Source: an uncultured Hungatella sp. (lineage in GTDB: Bacteria > Bacillota > Clostridia > Lachnospirales > Lachnospiraceae). From it: a DNA stretch of 15,118 nucleotides. Every line of letters starts with the position of its first letter. Within the stretch, counting starts at the first letter, position 1. Shown here in pieces: positions 1-8,282 of the stretch. Location of the stretch: positions 42,534-57,651 of the forward strand of contig CAJTOT010000024.1 in the NCBI GenBank assembly GCA_910577935.1, read 5' to 3'. The notes beneath the pieces are model-generated. The model searched no databases. It was given only the letters and a program-made list of their open reading frames with translations, and was not told the DNA's origin. Made by a program: the position numbers and the translations under genes.

Positions 1-255
1 GCGTCCGCCTCCGGGCGCATGCAGGTTTACTTTGAAAGTCCGCCGCCGAATAGGCGGCATGAATTCAGGTATGCCAAATGCGCCCGCAGGACTTTTATGG
101 GTGGTGGAGCGTCCGCCTCCGGGCGCATGCAGGTTTACTTTGAAAGTCCGCCGCCGAATAGGCGGCATGAATTCAGGTATGCCAAATGCGCCCGCAGGAC
201 TTTTATGGGTGGTGGAGCGTCCGCCTCCGGGCGCATGCAGGTTTATTATAAAAGT
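1..255. repeat. 108-bp tandem repeat, two identical units plus a decaying third
   Basis: Units 1-108 and 109-216 are identical base for base. A third starts at 217, matches through 245, and then decays (mismatches at 246, 248 and 250) to about 255. The window begins inside the array, so more units may lie upstream. Each unit is dense in inverted repeats: 8-20 pairs with 78-90 with one mismatch, and inside this is a perfect 6-bp hairpin (GCCGCC at 42-47, loop GAATA, GGCGGC at 53-58). AAAGTCC (35-41) can also pair with GGACTTT (89-95). The unit junction (100-120) can fold as well. Because 108 is a multiple of three, frames stay open through the array, but the repeat sits just upstream of a gene and looks like a structured intergenic repeat, not a protein. 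Confidence 0.85.
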
Positions 256-477
256 ACAATAATATTAAAAAAACATATCTTTTTATCATCCGCCTCAAGA
301 ATCTTAAAAAAAGGAAATCTCAATCCTAAAATCGTACATTCAGATAGGGAGCTTTTTTTGCTAAACTAAAATCAGCTTAATATCAAAATTCTCGTGGTCT
401 TTTGGGAGGTGAAAAGAAATAAATGGACAGAGAAAAAGCTGGGAAGAGTAAACGAGGGAAAAAGGAGGGAAAGAACC
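256..477 (+). promoter_or_regulatory. AT-rich upstream region of the lyase gene, weak promoter candidate
   Basis: This gene-free stretch between the repeat array and the lyase start is rich in A and T runs. The best sigma-A-like match is TTGCTA (358-363), a 17-base spacer, then TATCAA (381-386). It is a weak match, so the true promoter may be elsewhere or upstream of the window. No convincing riboswitch or terminator was seen here. Confidence 0.3.
461..470 (+). promoter_or_regulatory. ribosome binding site deciding the lyase start
   Basis: AAAGGAGGGA lies 8 bases before the ATG at 478. The same frame is open from a GTG at 394 but that codon has no ribosome site, and starting at 478 places a canonical signal peptide at the N-terminus. 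This supports 478 as the start. Confidence 0.8.
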
Positions 478-3400
478 ATGTATGTTCAAAAGAAAGCGCG
501 CCGGAAGGTCAGTGCGGCCATGGCTGCGGTGATGATTCTCGGAAATTCTCTGAACACAGCGGCGGCTCCCGCCCCGGGGGGCATCTCACCCAGAACTCCG
601 CCTATTGTGGAGACAGACGCTTACAGAGCGGAACTTGATCTGGAAAAAGGGTCAGTACTGCTGTCCCGCTATGGGGTAAACAAAGGCACAAAGTGGAACA
701 TCACCGACGGGATGAATCCGGGAGCCACGATGCTTCTGGGAGATGACGGACAGGTGAGAGAACCAGGGATGACGGTGGACAGCGCTTTTGACAATACGGT
801 TGAAGACGGCGGGGCGGCGGGAGTCCGCATGTCCGGGGAACTGTCAGGAGTGAAGTCCTGGTTTTTGTTTGGCGACGAGATTGTATGTCTGGGAGCCGGG
901 ATCAAGAAGACCAGCGGGGATACAGCGGGCACGGTTATCAATGTGGTGGATAATGTGGCAGTGGATGGTAATTTGAAAATAGCTCTGCCGAATCCATGGT
1001 CCGGATACAGGGGAGTTGTGACTGCCACGACAAAAGTACCGACGGAAGATAAGCCTAATGAGACATGGTCCGGTGTTTTAGATACCGCGACAGAGGGAAA
1101 GCACGAACGCAACTGGCTGAATGCTTCCGGCCTTACAGAGACCACCCAGCCTTTGGAATGGAGATATATTTTTGGTGATACCATAAGCAATTCCAAGGTA
1201 TATTACCGTTTTCCCACAATTGATGGAAAGGCGGCCAGATTTGAACTGTGGGTAGAGCCGGTTAAGGAGGCGTACCAGTATACACTGGGAGCAGGGGGAG
1301 TCCAAGGGGATTTTAAAAATGTGGTTGCGGCGGATACCCAAAACAGCGTCCTCAGCAACACCGAATCCCTCCAGGCAGCCGAGAGTCCTGGGGAAGGCCT
1401 TCTGGCCATAAACAAGTGGGCAGCCGGGCAGGAGACTGTGGCAAGTCAGGTGGCCTCTGTCAGCCTGAATCAGCCCGTGTCTGTGTTTGTCAAGAAAGCA
1501 GAGTCGGAGGAGAAAGGGTTTATCACCGTCTCCGGCCTCGACACAGGCAGTCCGTCTGCCATCGAATTGTCTGTTGATCTGCAGGCGGGAGCCGTGACAA
1601 GGATCAGTGATCCGGCATCTGTCACAGCCAGGGTGGAAAGCGGAAAAGTGTTCCTGACAATCGACGCCGCCAAGGCTGCCGGCGCGGTTACAGTGGAGGT
1701 TTCACTGAAGAAACCGGCAGTACTGCCGTCGGTGGAGACCCAAGGTTACAGGGCAGAGCTTGATCTGGAACAAGGAATGGTGCTGCTGTCCTGCAATGAC
1801 GATAAGACCAAACCATGGAATACTTCCTACGGCATGAGCCCGGGGGCCACCATGTTCCTGGACAGCGGGAATCAGGTGAGGACAGCCCGGATGACAGTGG
1901 ATGGGGCCTTTGACAATAGGGCCGAAAACGGCGGGGCGGCGGGAATCCGCATGTCCGGGGAATTGTCAGGAGTCAAGTCCTGGTTTCTGTTTGACAGCGA
2001 GGTGGTGTGCCTGGGAGCAGGAATTGAGAATACGGGGCAGAGCAGCGATAAGGTGATCAATATTGTGGACAATGTGCCTGTAGACAGCACTTTGAGACTG
2101 GCTCTCACCAACCCCAATATTGGCTACAGGGAAGTGCTGAAGGCGGTGGCCGATACCAACCCGGCCCGTACCTGGAAGGATATCGTGGATACGGTAACAA
2201 AAGGGACCCACACAACCCGCAACTGGCTGTGCGCATCTAATCTTCCCGCCACAGGCGACCAGCCCCTGCAGTGGCGTTACATTTTTGACGATATCATGAA
2301 AAATGCCAATGTATATTACCGGTTCCCCACAGTGAACGGCACAGTGTCCAGATTCGAGCTCTGGAAAGAGCCTGTGGGCGGGAGCTATGAATATACCTTG
2401 GGGGCAGGAGGGATGCAGAAGACTTTATCCGTGCCCGCCGGGACACAGAACAAAATCTTAAGCAACACCAAAGACCTGCAGGCGGCGGAAAGCCTGTTTG
2501 AAGATCTCATAGCTGTGAACAAGTGGACAGAGGGACCGGCAGATGTAGTCGGCCAGGTGGCTTCTCTCAGCCTGAATCAGCCTGTGTCCGTGTTTATCAG
2601 AAAGGCAGAACTGGGAGATAAGGCATTTATCACTGTATCTAAGCTCACTTCAGACAGTTCCGGCCAGATCGATCTCTCTGTGGATATAAGTGCCGCGTCA
2701 GTGCTGGATTCCGGAGATCCGGAAGTGGTTACTCAATATGACGTAAAAGACGGAAAGGTATCTTTCACATTGGATACAGGAAAGTTTATCCAGCCAGTCA
2801 CCGTGGAGGTTCAGCTGGAGGAACGGAAAATCGAAACCGGGGACACCATTACCCTGGTAAGAGGAGATGTGGTAAACATAGATAAACCGGCTGAACTGAC
2901 CGGAGAGGTAACCTGGAGCGCCAAGTTCCTCAAGAGCGACGGAACCTATATCCGCAATGTAGGTTACAACAAAATCAAGAGGGAACTGAAGGAGAAAGAC
3001 GAAAACGGGAAAAAAGAGACAGATGGGAGCAGGACAGCGGGGGATACTCTGGCAGATCATCTGCTTACAGTGAAGCCCATGTCCTCCGGAGGAGCCACCC
3101 TGATCGCCAGGGAAAAAGGAGAACTTGTATTAGTTGCCAGGGATCAGGCGGGAAATGAGAAGGTATACCCCACAACCATTCTCTATGAACATCCGGACAA
3201 TCTTCCGGAAGTCGCAAAAGAGGATTATAAGACTATCCGTGACAGATGGAGAGAGTCCCTCATCGGCAATCTCTCATCGGCGGAAGTGGGAGCTGAAATT
3301 CTGGAGCCCATAGATCAAGCGGCGGAGATAGCATGGGACGCTTATGAGTATAAAGGGCAGGCTGCCTGCCCCGGCATTCCGTGGACCGGCGATATAGGCG

Positions 3401-6400
3401 CCGCGGGAAGCAGCATCGAGTACCAGGACGACGCGGCGGAATTCCGCCCGGCGTTCCAGAAGGTTCTCGCCATGGCCAGGGCCTACTCCATGGCAGGAAG
3501 CCGGTATTATAAAAATGCCGACATGCTGGAGGATATGGTTCACATCATGGATTATCTGTGCACGGTGTGTTATGCGCCGAAGAGCCAGACCGACAACTGG
3601 TGGACCTGGGAGATCGGCATGTCCAAGGACCTGATCCCCATTCTGATATTGCTCTACGATGATTTGAGTGAAGAGAAGATCATGACTTACACACAAGGCC
3701 TGTACTTCTTCCAGCCGGACCCCTACCATGAGGGGGCCATCGGAACAGGAAGCACTCATGCCCAGGGATACAGGACAGCCCAGGGAGCCAATATTATCGA
3801 CTGCTCCATCACGGCAGTAGGGCTGGGAGCGCTGAGAGAAGACAATGAGCAGGTTTATCTGGGAATGAAGGCATCTTCAGAGACCTTTGTGATCCAGGAG
3901 GCGGAGAGCATCTCCAAGATTCTCCTTGAAGGCTACACCAGCGGTTTCTACAGAGACGGCTCCTATCTGGACCACAGCCATGTGCCCTATCTCGGTTCCT
4001 ACGGAATTGAATTTATGAAGGGCGGAGCGAAGATACCGCCTCTCCTTGAGGGGACTCCGTGGCAATATCCGGACGAGGTGCGCCAGAATTTGGAATTCTA
4101 CATAGCAGAAGGCTTCGGCAGTTCCATATACCGGGGAATGATGCTGGACAACTTAAAAGGCCGTTCCGTGTCAAGACCTGGCTCCAGCAACCGGGGAGCG
4201 GGACGAGAGGCGATGGCGGTTATTCTGCAGATGACGGACCTGCTCAGTCCGGAGGTAAAAGAAACCACCTTGTCAGCCATGAAATACTGGATGGAATCAG
4301 ATCCTGGATTTATAGACAGCCTGAAAGGCGCGGAAAATATAGCGGTCAGGGAGAAAGCCCTGGAGATTCTTGAGGACAATTCCATCGAAAGCTATGTGCC
4401 GGATATGCACAGGTCATTCCCCCTTATGGACCGGGCGGTTCACAGAAGGGAGCCATACCTGTTCGCTCTGTCTATGTACTCGGAGCGCATCCAGAACACG
4501 GAGATCATGAATGACGAAAACAAAATGGGCTGGCATCAGGGCAACGGCATGACTTATATTTACGATGACGACAACCAGTATACCGAGAATTTCTGGAACA
4601 CGGTGAACCCATACAGACTTGCCGGAACAACAGTGGTGCCCATGGATATCGGAAACGGCGCGCCGGACAGCTCAGGTTACCTCCAGGGAGGAGATTACCG
4701 GTCAAAGGAGAGCTGGGTAGGCGGAAGCGCCATAGGCAGCTACGGCATCAGCGGAATGTCCTTCAGCGGCGCCATAGGCGGAAACGGAAAGAGCGCCGCG
4801 GACGGCCAGGTCTCCTATGCCCCGAATCTCAGCGGAAAGAAATCCTGGTTTATGTTTGACGACGAGATCGTCTGCCTGGGCGCAGGGATCACCAATAAAG
4901 GCATGGACCTGCCTGTGGAGACCACTATAGAGAACAAAAAGCTGAGAGAAGACGGTGACAATCAGCTGCTTGTAAACGGAAATCCTGTAGATCTTCCGGC
5001 CAGTGAAGGAGAACTGAAGGCCATTGTAAACGGAACCGCAGATGTGACCGGCACCGTGGTGAGTGATGTGACATGGGCTCATCTGGAAGGAAACGAGTCA
5101 GCGGGAACCGGATACTACTTCCCATATGAGAACACGGAGCTGAATGTCCGCAGAGCACGGACAACCGGAGACTGGAAGGATGTGGGAACCAGCGAAGGCG
5201 AGAGTACCCAGAATTACATGGAAATGTGGTTTGACCACGGAGCAAACCCTGATAATGCCTCTTACGGCTATGTGCTGCTTCCGGGAAAGGCCGCGGATGA
5301 GACCTGGGATTACGCCCAGGCGCCCAAGGTGGTCATTTTGATGAACAACCCTGACGCCCAGTCTGTTCACCATGAAGAGCTTGGAATCACGGGAATCAAT
5401 TTCTGGGAGGACCAGGAAGTCACTGTAGGCGATGTGACCTGTGACAAGAAGGCCTCTGTCATGGTATGGGAAGACGAGGACGGACTGTTGAAGGTGGCGG
5501 CCTCTGACCCCACTATGAAAAATACAGGAACCATCAAGGTGAAGATCAACAAGCCGGTAATCGCTGAAGAGTCGCTGGATGACAATGTTACCTGTCAGAT
5601 CCAGGAAGACGGAGGAGCGGAGCTTACGTTCCAGGTGAACGGGAGCAACGGGGCCGCTTCCATGGCAGGACTGCGGATTTCTGCTTCCGTTTACCCCTCC
5701 GCCGCATCCTTAAGGCCGGGTGACAACCGGATCTTTGAGGTGAGAGATTATGAAGGCGGCACGGGTGAGGTCACATGGTCCGTAAAGGGCAGTGACGGAT
5801 CTTTGGCGGAAAAGACCACCATAGACAGCAGAGGCATGCTGTGGGTAGACCAGACAGAAGAGAACAACGGCCTGGTGATCACGGCCAGGACCGAATCCGG
5901 CCTGCGGCTCAACGCTTATGTATCTCTGGGAGGAGATGTGGCGGCGGCAGAGGTGCCGGAGGACGTGAAAAAGGCGGAGGTGAAGATTGACCACGCCCTG
6001 GAGCTTCTCGGTGAGCTGGGAGCCGATGACCCGGAAGTCCAAAAAGCGGTGGAGAACGCGGTGGGCGCTGTCAGGGAAGCCGGCAGCGACGGTTTGGCGG
6101 AACACATTATGGATGCTGTTCTGAAACTGGCCGAGGCTTATATAGAGACCAGGGGAGAGACTCAGGCTCCGGTGGAGGAACGCTGGGAAGCAAACGGAAG
6201 TAGCGTGGAGAAATTGAATCCCGTGGCCAAAGGCATGGTGATGAACATTTCTCCCGATTACAAGAAGGCAGCTTCCGCGGCAGTGCTGGTTATCAGCGGA
6301 GAAGACGGTGAGGCCGCGGCAAAAGAGGAGACCGGAACGCCGTCTGATGGGTCGAGGAAAGCAAGAGCCGCCGTATCGGAGAGCACAGCCACGCCTTCCG

Positions 6401-7305
6401 CTGCCCTCAGGGCCAACGCAGAGACAGACGGAAAAGAAGTGGACGAAGAGACTGTCTTCAGGTTTGGGCTTTCCCTGTTCTGGGAGAAAGAAGATGAGGG
6501 AATATCCAGGCTTGCCCAGAAGGCGCCTTATATGATAACAGTCAACATTCCGGAGAATATAGATCCGGAGGCTGAAATTCTGGCAGTCATGATTGATGAG
6601 AGAGGAAAACAATATCCTCAGTCAATCAAAGTGGATAAAGAAGAAGGAACAATCACATTCTTCCCCACAAGGACAGGAACCGTCATTCTGGCCAATGAGG
6701 CAGAGGAGAAACCAGAAGAGAAGCCGGAGGAGAAGCCGGAAGAAAAACCGGAGGAGAAGCCCGAGGAAAAACCGGAGGAGAAGCCCGAGGAAAAACCGGA
6801 GGAGAAGCCGGAAGAAAAACCGGAGGAGAAGCCGGAAGAAAAACCGGAGGAAAAGCCGGTAACGCCTTCCTATCCGAGGAGAAGGAAAAATGGCGGTTCG
6901 AAAAATACCAGCGCAGGCAGCCAGTGGATACAGATTAACGGCCGTTGGAAGCATCAACTTCCGGGCGGCGTCTATGCGGTAAATCGCTGGGAATTCATTG
7001 ACGGTCAGTGGTACAGCTTTGACGGGGACGGATACATGCGGACCGGCTGGTATTTTGAAAACCAGGATGGCTTCTGGTATTATCTGAAATCAGATGGGGC
7101 CATGGCCACCGGATGGCTTCAGGTCGAGGGAAAATGGTATTACTTTAACACATTATCGACAGCGGCGACAGGATGGAGCTTGAAGGATGGCGTCTGGGAA
7201 TTCCAGGCGCAGGAGAATCCGGCCAGGCCGTCAGGAGCCATGTACCGGTCCGCGGTGACGCCGGACGGGTATGATGTTGATGAACAGGGCATCTGGTCAG
7301 AATAG
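478..7305 (+). CDS. secreted multidomain polysaccharide lyase family 8 protein with cell-wall-binding repeats
   Basis: This 2275-residue protein should cleave uronic-acid-containing polysaccharide (hyaluronan, chondroitin or xanthan type) by beta-elimination at the cell surface. Layout: signal peptide 1-33; two sandwich-like copies at about 42-415 and 416-786; Ig-like region 787-904; catalytic alpha/alpha domain about 905-1340; lyase beta-sandwich and C-terminal domain about 1342-1735; Ig-like module 1738-1819; helical and beta segments to 2075; 13 EEKP repeats 2076-2127; aromatic cell-wall-binding repeats about 2148-2275. By comparison with pneumococcal hyaluronate lyase the catalytic set is intact: Asn1105, His1166, Tyr1175 (His-to-Tyr spacing 9, as in that enzyme), Arg1229 and Arg1233 (GRSVSR), and aromatic patch NWW at 1040-1042. 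No LPXTG or SLH anchor is present. It is far longer than ordinary PL8 enzymes (roughly 700-1100 residues). Exact substrate is not readable from sequence. No GAG-processing genes flank it. Confidence 0.92.
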   Translation: MYVQKKARRKVSAAMAAVMILGNSLNTAAAPAPGGISPRTPPIVETDAYRAELDLEKGSVLLSRYGVNKGTKWNITDGMNPGATMLLGDDGQVREPGMTVDSAFDNTVEDGGAAGVRMSGELSGVKSWFLFGDEIVCLGAGIKKTSGDTAGTVINVVDNVAVDGNLKIALPNPWSGYRGVVTATTKVPTEDKPNETWSGVLDTATEGKHERNWLNASGLTETTQPLEWRYIFGDTISNSKVYYRFPTIDGKAARFELWVEPVKEAYQYTLGAGGVQGDFKNVVAADTQNSVLSNTESLQAAESPGEGLLAINKWAAGQETVASQVASVSLNQPVSVFVKKAESEEKGFITVSGLDTGSPSAIELSVDLQAGAVTRISDPASVTARVESGKVFLTIDAAKAAGAVTVEVSLKKPAVLPSVETQGYRAELDLEQGMVLLSCNDDKTKPWNTSYGMSPGATMFLDSGNQVRTARMTVDGAFDNRAENGGAAGIRMSGELSGVKSWFLFDSEVVCLGAGIENTGQSSDKVINIVDNVPVDSTLRLALTNPNIGYREVLKAVADTNPARTWKDIVDTVTKGTHTTRNWLCASNLPATGDQPLQWRYIFDDIMKNANVYYRFPTVNGTVSRFELWKEPVGGSYEYTLGAGGMQKTLSVPAGTQNKILSNTKDLQAAESLFEDLIAVNKWTEGPADVVGQVASLSLNQPVSVFIRKAELGDKAFITVSKLTSDSSGQIDLSVDISAASVLDSGDPEVVTQYDVKDGKVSFTLDTGKFIQPVTVEVQLEERKIETGDTITLVRGDVVNIDKPAELTGEVTWSAKFLKSDGTYIRNVGYNKIKRELKEKDENGKKETDGSRTAGDTLADHLLTVKPMSSGGATLIAREKGELVLVARDQAGNEKVYPTTILYEHPDNLPEVAKEDYKTIRDRWRESLIGNLSSAEVGAEILEPIDQAAEIAWDAYEYKGQAACPGIPWTGDIGAAGSSIEYQDDAAEFRPAFQKVLAMARAYSMAGSRYYKNADMLEDMVHIMDYLCTVCYAPKSQTDNWWTWEIGMSKDLIPILILLYDDLSEEKIMTYTQGLYFFQPDPYHEGAIGTGSTHAQGYRTAQGANIIDCSITAVGLGALREDNEQVYLGMKASSETFVIQEAESISKILLEGYTSGFYRDGSYLDHSHVPYLGSYGIEFMKGGAKIPPLLEGTPWQYPDEVRQNLEFYIAEGFGSSIYRGMMLDNLKGRSVSRPGSSNRGAGREAMAVILQMTDLLSPEVKETTLSAMKYWMESDPGFIDSLKGAENIAVREKALEILEDNSIESYVPDMHRSFPLMDRAVHRREPYLFALSMYSERIQNTEIMNDENKMGWHQGNGMTYIYDDDNQYTENFWNTVNPYRLAGTTVVPMDIGNGAPDSSGYLQGGDYRSKESWVGGSAIGSYGISGMSFSGAIGGNGKSAADGQVSYAPNLSGKKSWFMFDDEIVCLGAGITNKGMDLPVETTIENKKLREDGDNQLLVNGNPVDLPASEGELKAIVNGTADVTGTVVSDVTWAHLEGNESAGTGYYFPYENTELNVRRARTTGDWKDVGTSEGESTQNYMEMWFDHGANPDNASYGYVLLPGKAADETWDYAQAPKVVILMNNPDAQSVHHEELGITGINFWEDQEVTVGDVTCDKKASVMVWEDEDGLLKVAASDPTMKNTGTIKVKINKPVIAEESLDDNVTCQIQEDGGAELTFQVNGSNGAASMAGLRISASVYPSAASLRPGDNRIFEVRDYEGGTGEVTWSVKGSDGSLAEKTTIDSRGMLWVDQTEENNGLVITARTESGLRLNAYVSLGGDVAAAEVPEDVKKAEVKIDHALELLGELGADDPEVQKAVENAVGAVREAGSDGLAEHIMDAVLKLAEAYIETRGETQAPVEERWEANGSSVEKLNPVAKGMVMNISPDYKKAASAAVLVISGEDGEAAAKEETGTPSDGSRKARAAVSESTATPSAALRANAETDGKEVDEETVFRFGLSLFWEKEDEGISRLAQKAPYMITVNIPENIDPEAEILAVMIDERGKQYPQSIKVDKEEGTITFFPTRTGTVILANEAEEKPEEKPEEKPEEKPEEKPEEKPEEKPEEKPEEKPEEKPEEKPEEKPEEKPVTPSYPRRRKNGGSKNTSAGSQWIQINGRWKHQLPGGVYAVNRWEFIDGQWYSFDGDGYMRTGWYFENQDGFWYYLKSDGAMATGWLQVEGKWYYFNTLSTAATGWSLKDGVWEFQAQENPARPSGAMYRSAVTPDGYDVDEQGIWSE
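601..2835 (+). repeat. two tandem ~370-residue lyase-sandwich-like copies inside the PL8 protein
   Basis: Copy A (601-1722) and copy B (1723-2835) are clear duplicates: both begin with YRAELDLE, contain GGAAG[VI]RMSGELSGVKSWF and CLGAGI, then WRYIF, YYRFPT, YTLGAGG, SLNQPVSVF and FITVS in the same order. The catalytic module further on carries a related segment (LSGKKSWFMFDDEIVCLGAGI, about 4830-4890) in the normal PL8 sandwich position. A and B therefore look like lyase-sandwich copies without their own catalytic helical domain. A carbohydrate-binding or spacer role is an inference. Confidence 0.8.
6703..6858 (+). repeat. 13 x 12-bp repeat encoding an EEKP linker
   Basis: Thirteen in-frame 12-base units encode Glu-Glu-Lys-Pro with no amino-acid change. 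Synonymous codons alternate between GAGGAGAAGCC[GC] and GA[AG]GAAAAACCG for most of the array, giving a 24-bp higher-order period. This suggests the array grew by duplicating two-unit blocks. The product is an extended acidic (net about -13), proline-spaced stalk between the lyase modules and the wall-binding repeats, and its length probably varies between strains. Confidence 0.95.
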
Positions 7306-7332
7306 AAAGGGATTTCTGGACAGACGGTTTGC

Positions 7333-7368
7333 GGGAGAAGGCTTTTATCGGCCTTCTCCCTGCTTTTT
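7333..7368 (+). terminator. intrinsic terminator after the lyase gene
   Basis: A perfect 10-bp stem (GGGAGAAGGC at 7333-7342, GCCTTCTCCC at 7351-7360) with an 8-base loop is followed by TGCTTTTT. It lies 28 bases past the lyase stop, so the lyase is probably transcribed alone. Confidence 0.88.
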
Positions 7369-7450
7369 ATGCACAGAAAACAGACTTGCCTATGGAAAAG
7401 GCAGCAAAAAACGGCAGTAAAAAACAGCAGCGGGGAAGTGTAAAATATGC

Positions 7451-7479
7451 TTGACATAAAATGTAAAGCGTGCTATACT
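7451..7479 (+). promoter_or_regulatory. sigma-A promoter of the XRE cassette
   Basis: TTGACA (7451-7456), an exact 17-base spacer and TATACT (7474-7479) form a near-consensus promoter about 65 bases ahead of the regulator start. Confidence 0.85.
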
Positions 7480-7492
7480 TGAAAATGTAAAG
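7458..7492 (+). promoter_or_regulatory. direct-repeat candidate operator for the XRE regulator
   Basis: The 11-mer AAAATGTAAAG occurs at 7458-7468, inside the promoter spacer, and again at 7482-7492, just after the -10. The offset is 24 bases. Two identical sites bracketing the -10 of a small repressor gene are what autoregulation would look like; binding is an inference. Confidence 0.55.
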
Positions 7493-7545
7493 TAAACAAG
7501 ACATTTTTGAAGAACAAAGGATTAGGGCAGGAGGAAGGCGGTGAC

Positions 7546-7746
7546 ATGAAAAATCGGATTCAGGAGCTGCGCAGAGAGAGGAAGATACGCCAGGAGGATC
7601 TGGCAGAGGCGGTGGGAGTCACCAGGCAGACCATTATTTCTCTGGAGAATGGGAGATACAACGCCTCCCTTGTGCTGGCCCACAGGCTGGCCAGATATTT
7701 TGACATGCAGATTGAGGATGTATTTTTATTTGACGAGGAGGAGTGA
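7546..7746 (+). CDS. small XRE-family helix-turn-helix transcriptional regulator
   Basis: A 66-residue DNA-binding protein consisting almost only of a Cro/CI-type HTH. The motif QEDLAEAVGVTRQTIISLEN followed by GRYNASLVLAHRLARYF is typical of the compact XRE regulators that control an adjacent membrane-protein gene. The ATG at 7546 was chosen because family members begin MKNRI-ELR and an AGGAGG lies 11 bases upstream; a TTG at 7507 would add 13 residues without a clear ribosome site. The stop overlaps the region used to start the next gene, so the two are co-transcribed and probably translationally coupled. It likely represses its own promoter through the AAAATGTAAAG repeats. Confidence 0.9.
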   Translation: MKNRIQELRRERKIRQEDLAEAVGVTRQTIISLENGRYNASLVLAHRLARYFDMQIEDVFLFDEEE

Positions 7747-7748
7747 AC

Positions 7749-8237
7749 ATGTGGCTGAAGCGGTTATTTTCAGATGAACCTGTGGATTTTGAGGAGCAGT
7801 GCAGGAGAAGAATCAAGGTGGGGGCGTGTATCGTCTTTCTGGGGCTTCTGTCTGTGGCCCTCGGTTTTCTCCAGGAGCAGAAGCTGATGGTTTTCTATCT
7901 GGAGGCGGGGGCTGAGGACTTTCCGGCGCACTTTTACGCAAGTCTGGGCATAGGGCTTATGGCCGGAGGAATCATGACGGTGTTCAGGAATGTGAGATAT
8001 CTGAGAGATCCCGCCCTGAGGAGGAAGCGGGAGGTGGCGGAGGGGGACGAGCGCAACAAACTGCTGGGGCTGCGCTGCTGGGCCTACACGGGCTACACCA
8101 TGTTTCTCCTTCTCTACGGAGGCATTCTGGCCAGCGGCTTCGTCAGCAGGACGGCGGCCCTGGTACTGCTGACGGTGACGGGTGTGTACGCCCTGGTGCT
8201 GATGCTGTTTAAGATATGTTTAAGCAGGCTCATGTAG
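7749..8237 (+). CDS. four-helix membrane protein paired with the XRE regulator, unknown function
   Basis: I do not recognise the family of this 162-residue protein. It has a charged cytoplasmic-looking start (1-22) and four hydrophobic segments at about 24-42, 62-80, 108-130 and 136-156. The loop between helices 2 and 3 (81-107) is strongly basic/acidic (RRKREVAEGDERNK), which suggests a cytoplasmic loop. The ATG at 7749 is preferred because the GAGGAGGAG that ends the regulator gene is its ribosome site; a GTG at 7743 overlapping the regulator stop is the alternative. Compact XRE regulators are often paired with small integral membrane proteins, so this is probably their regulated partner. 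No catalytic motif is visible. Confidence 0.8.
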   Translation: MWLKRLFSDEPVDFEEQCRRRIKVGACIVFLGLLSVALGFLQEQKLMVFYLEAGAEDFPAHFYASLGIGLMAGGIMTVFRNVRYLRDPALRRKREVAEGDERNKLLGLRCWAYTGYTMFLLLYGGILASGFVSRTAALVLLTVTGVYALVLMLFKICLSRLM

Positions 8238-8244
8238 ACGAAGA

Positions 8245-8273
8245 CGTCCGGCAGCCGTTCAGGGGGCCGGACG
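8245..8273. terminator. hairpin between convergent genes, possible weak terminator
   Basis: CGTCCGGC (8245-8252) and GCCGGACG (8266-8273) form a perfect 8-bp stem with a 13-base loop. It lies between the ends of the membrane-protein gene and the oppositely oriented LysR gene. No good T tract follows on either strand, so termination is uncertain. Confidence 0.4.
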
Positions 8274-8282
8274 CGGCAAAAG

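Noticed and set aside
1..255. CRISPR array
   Set aside because: The units are 108 bp, directly abutting and identical throughout, with no unique spacers.
19..369. Open frames across the 108-bp repeats giving a 36-residue repeat peptide
   Set aside because: The frame stays open only because the period is a multiple of three and the sequence is GC-rich; no ribosome site precedes it, the 3' part runs into AT-rich spacer, and the inverted repeats explain the sequence better.
394..477. Upstream GTG extension of the lyase
   Set aside because: The extra 28 residues are highly charged, would bury the signal peptide, and the GTG has no ribosome site, whereas ATG 478 has a strong one.
423..638. 71-codon frame overlapping the lyase start, with GGGAGG about 12 bases ahead of its ATG
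   Set aside because: It runs inside the signal-peptide region of the lyase in another frame, has no recognisable features and ends arbitrarily. A leader-peptide role cannot be excluded but is not supported.
5710..6612. 300-residue minus-strand open frame inside the lyase gene
   Set aside because: It is a shadow of the plus-strand coding sequence, with no family resemblance or ribosome site.
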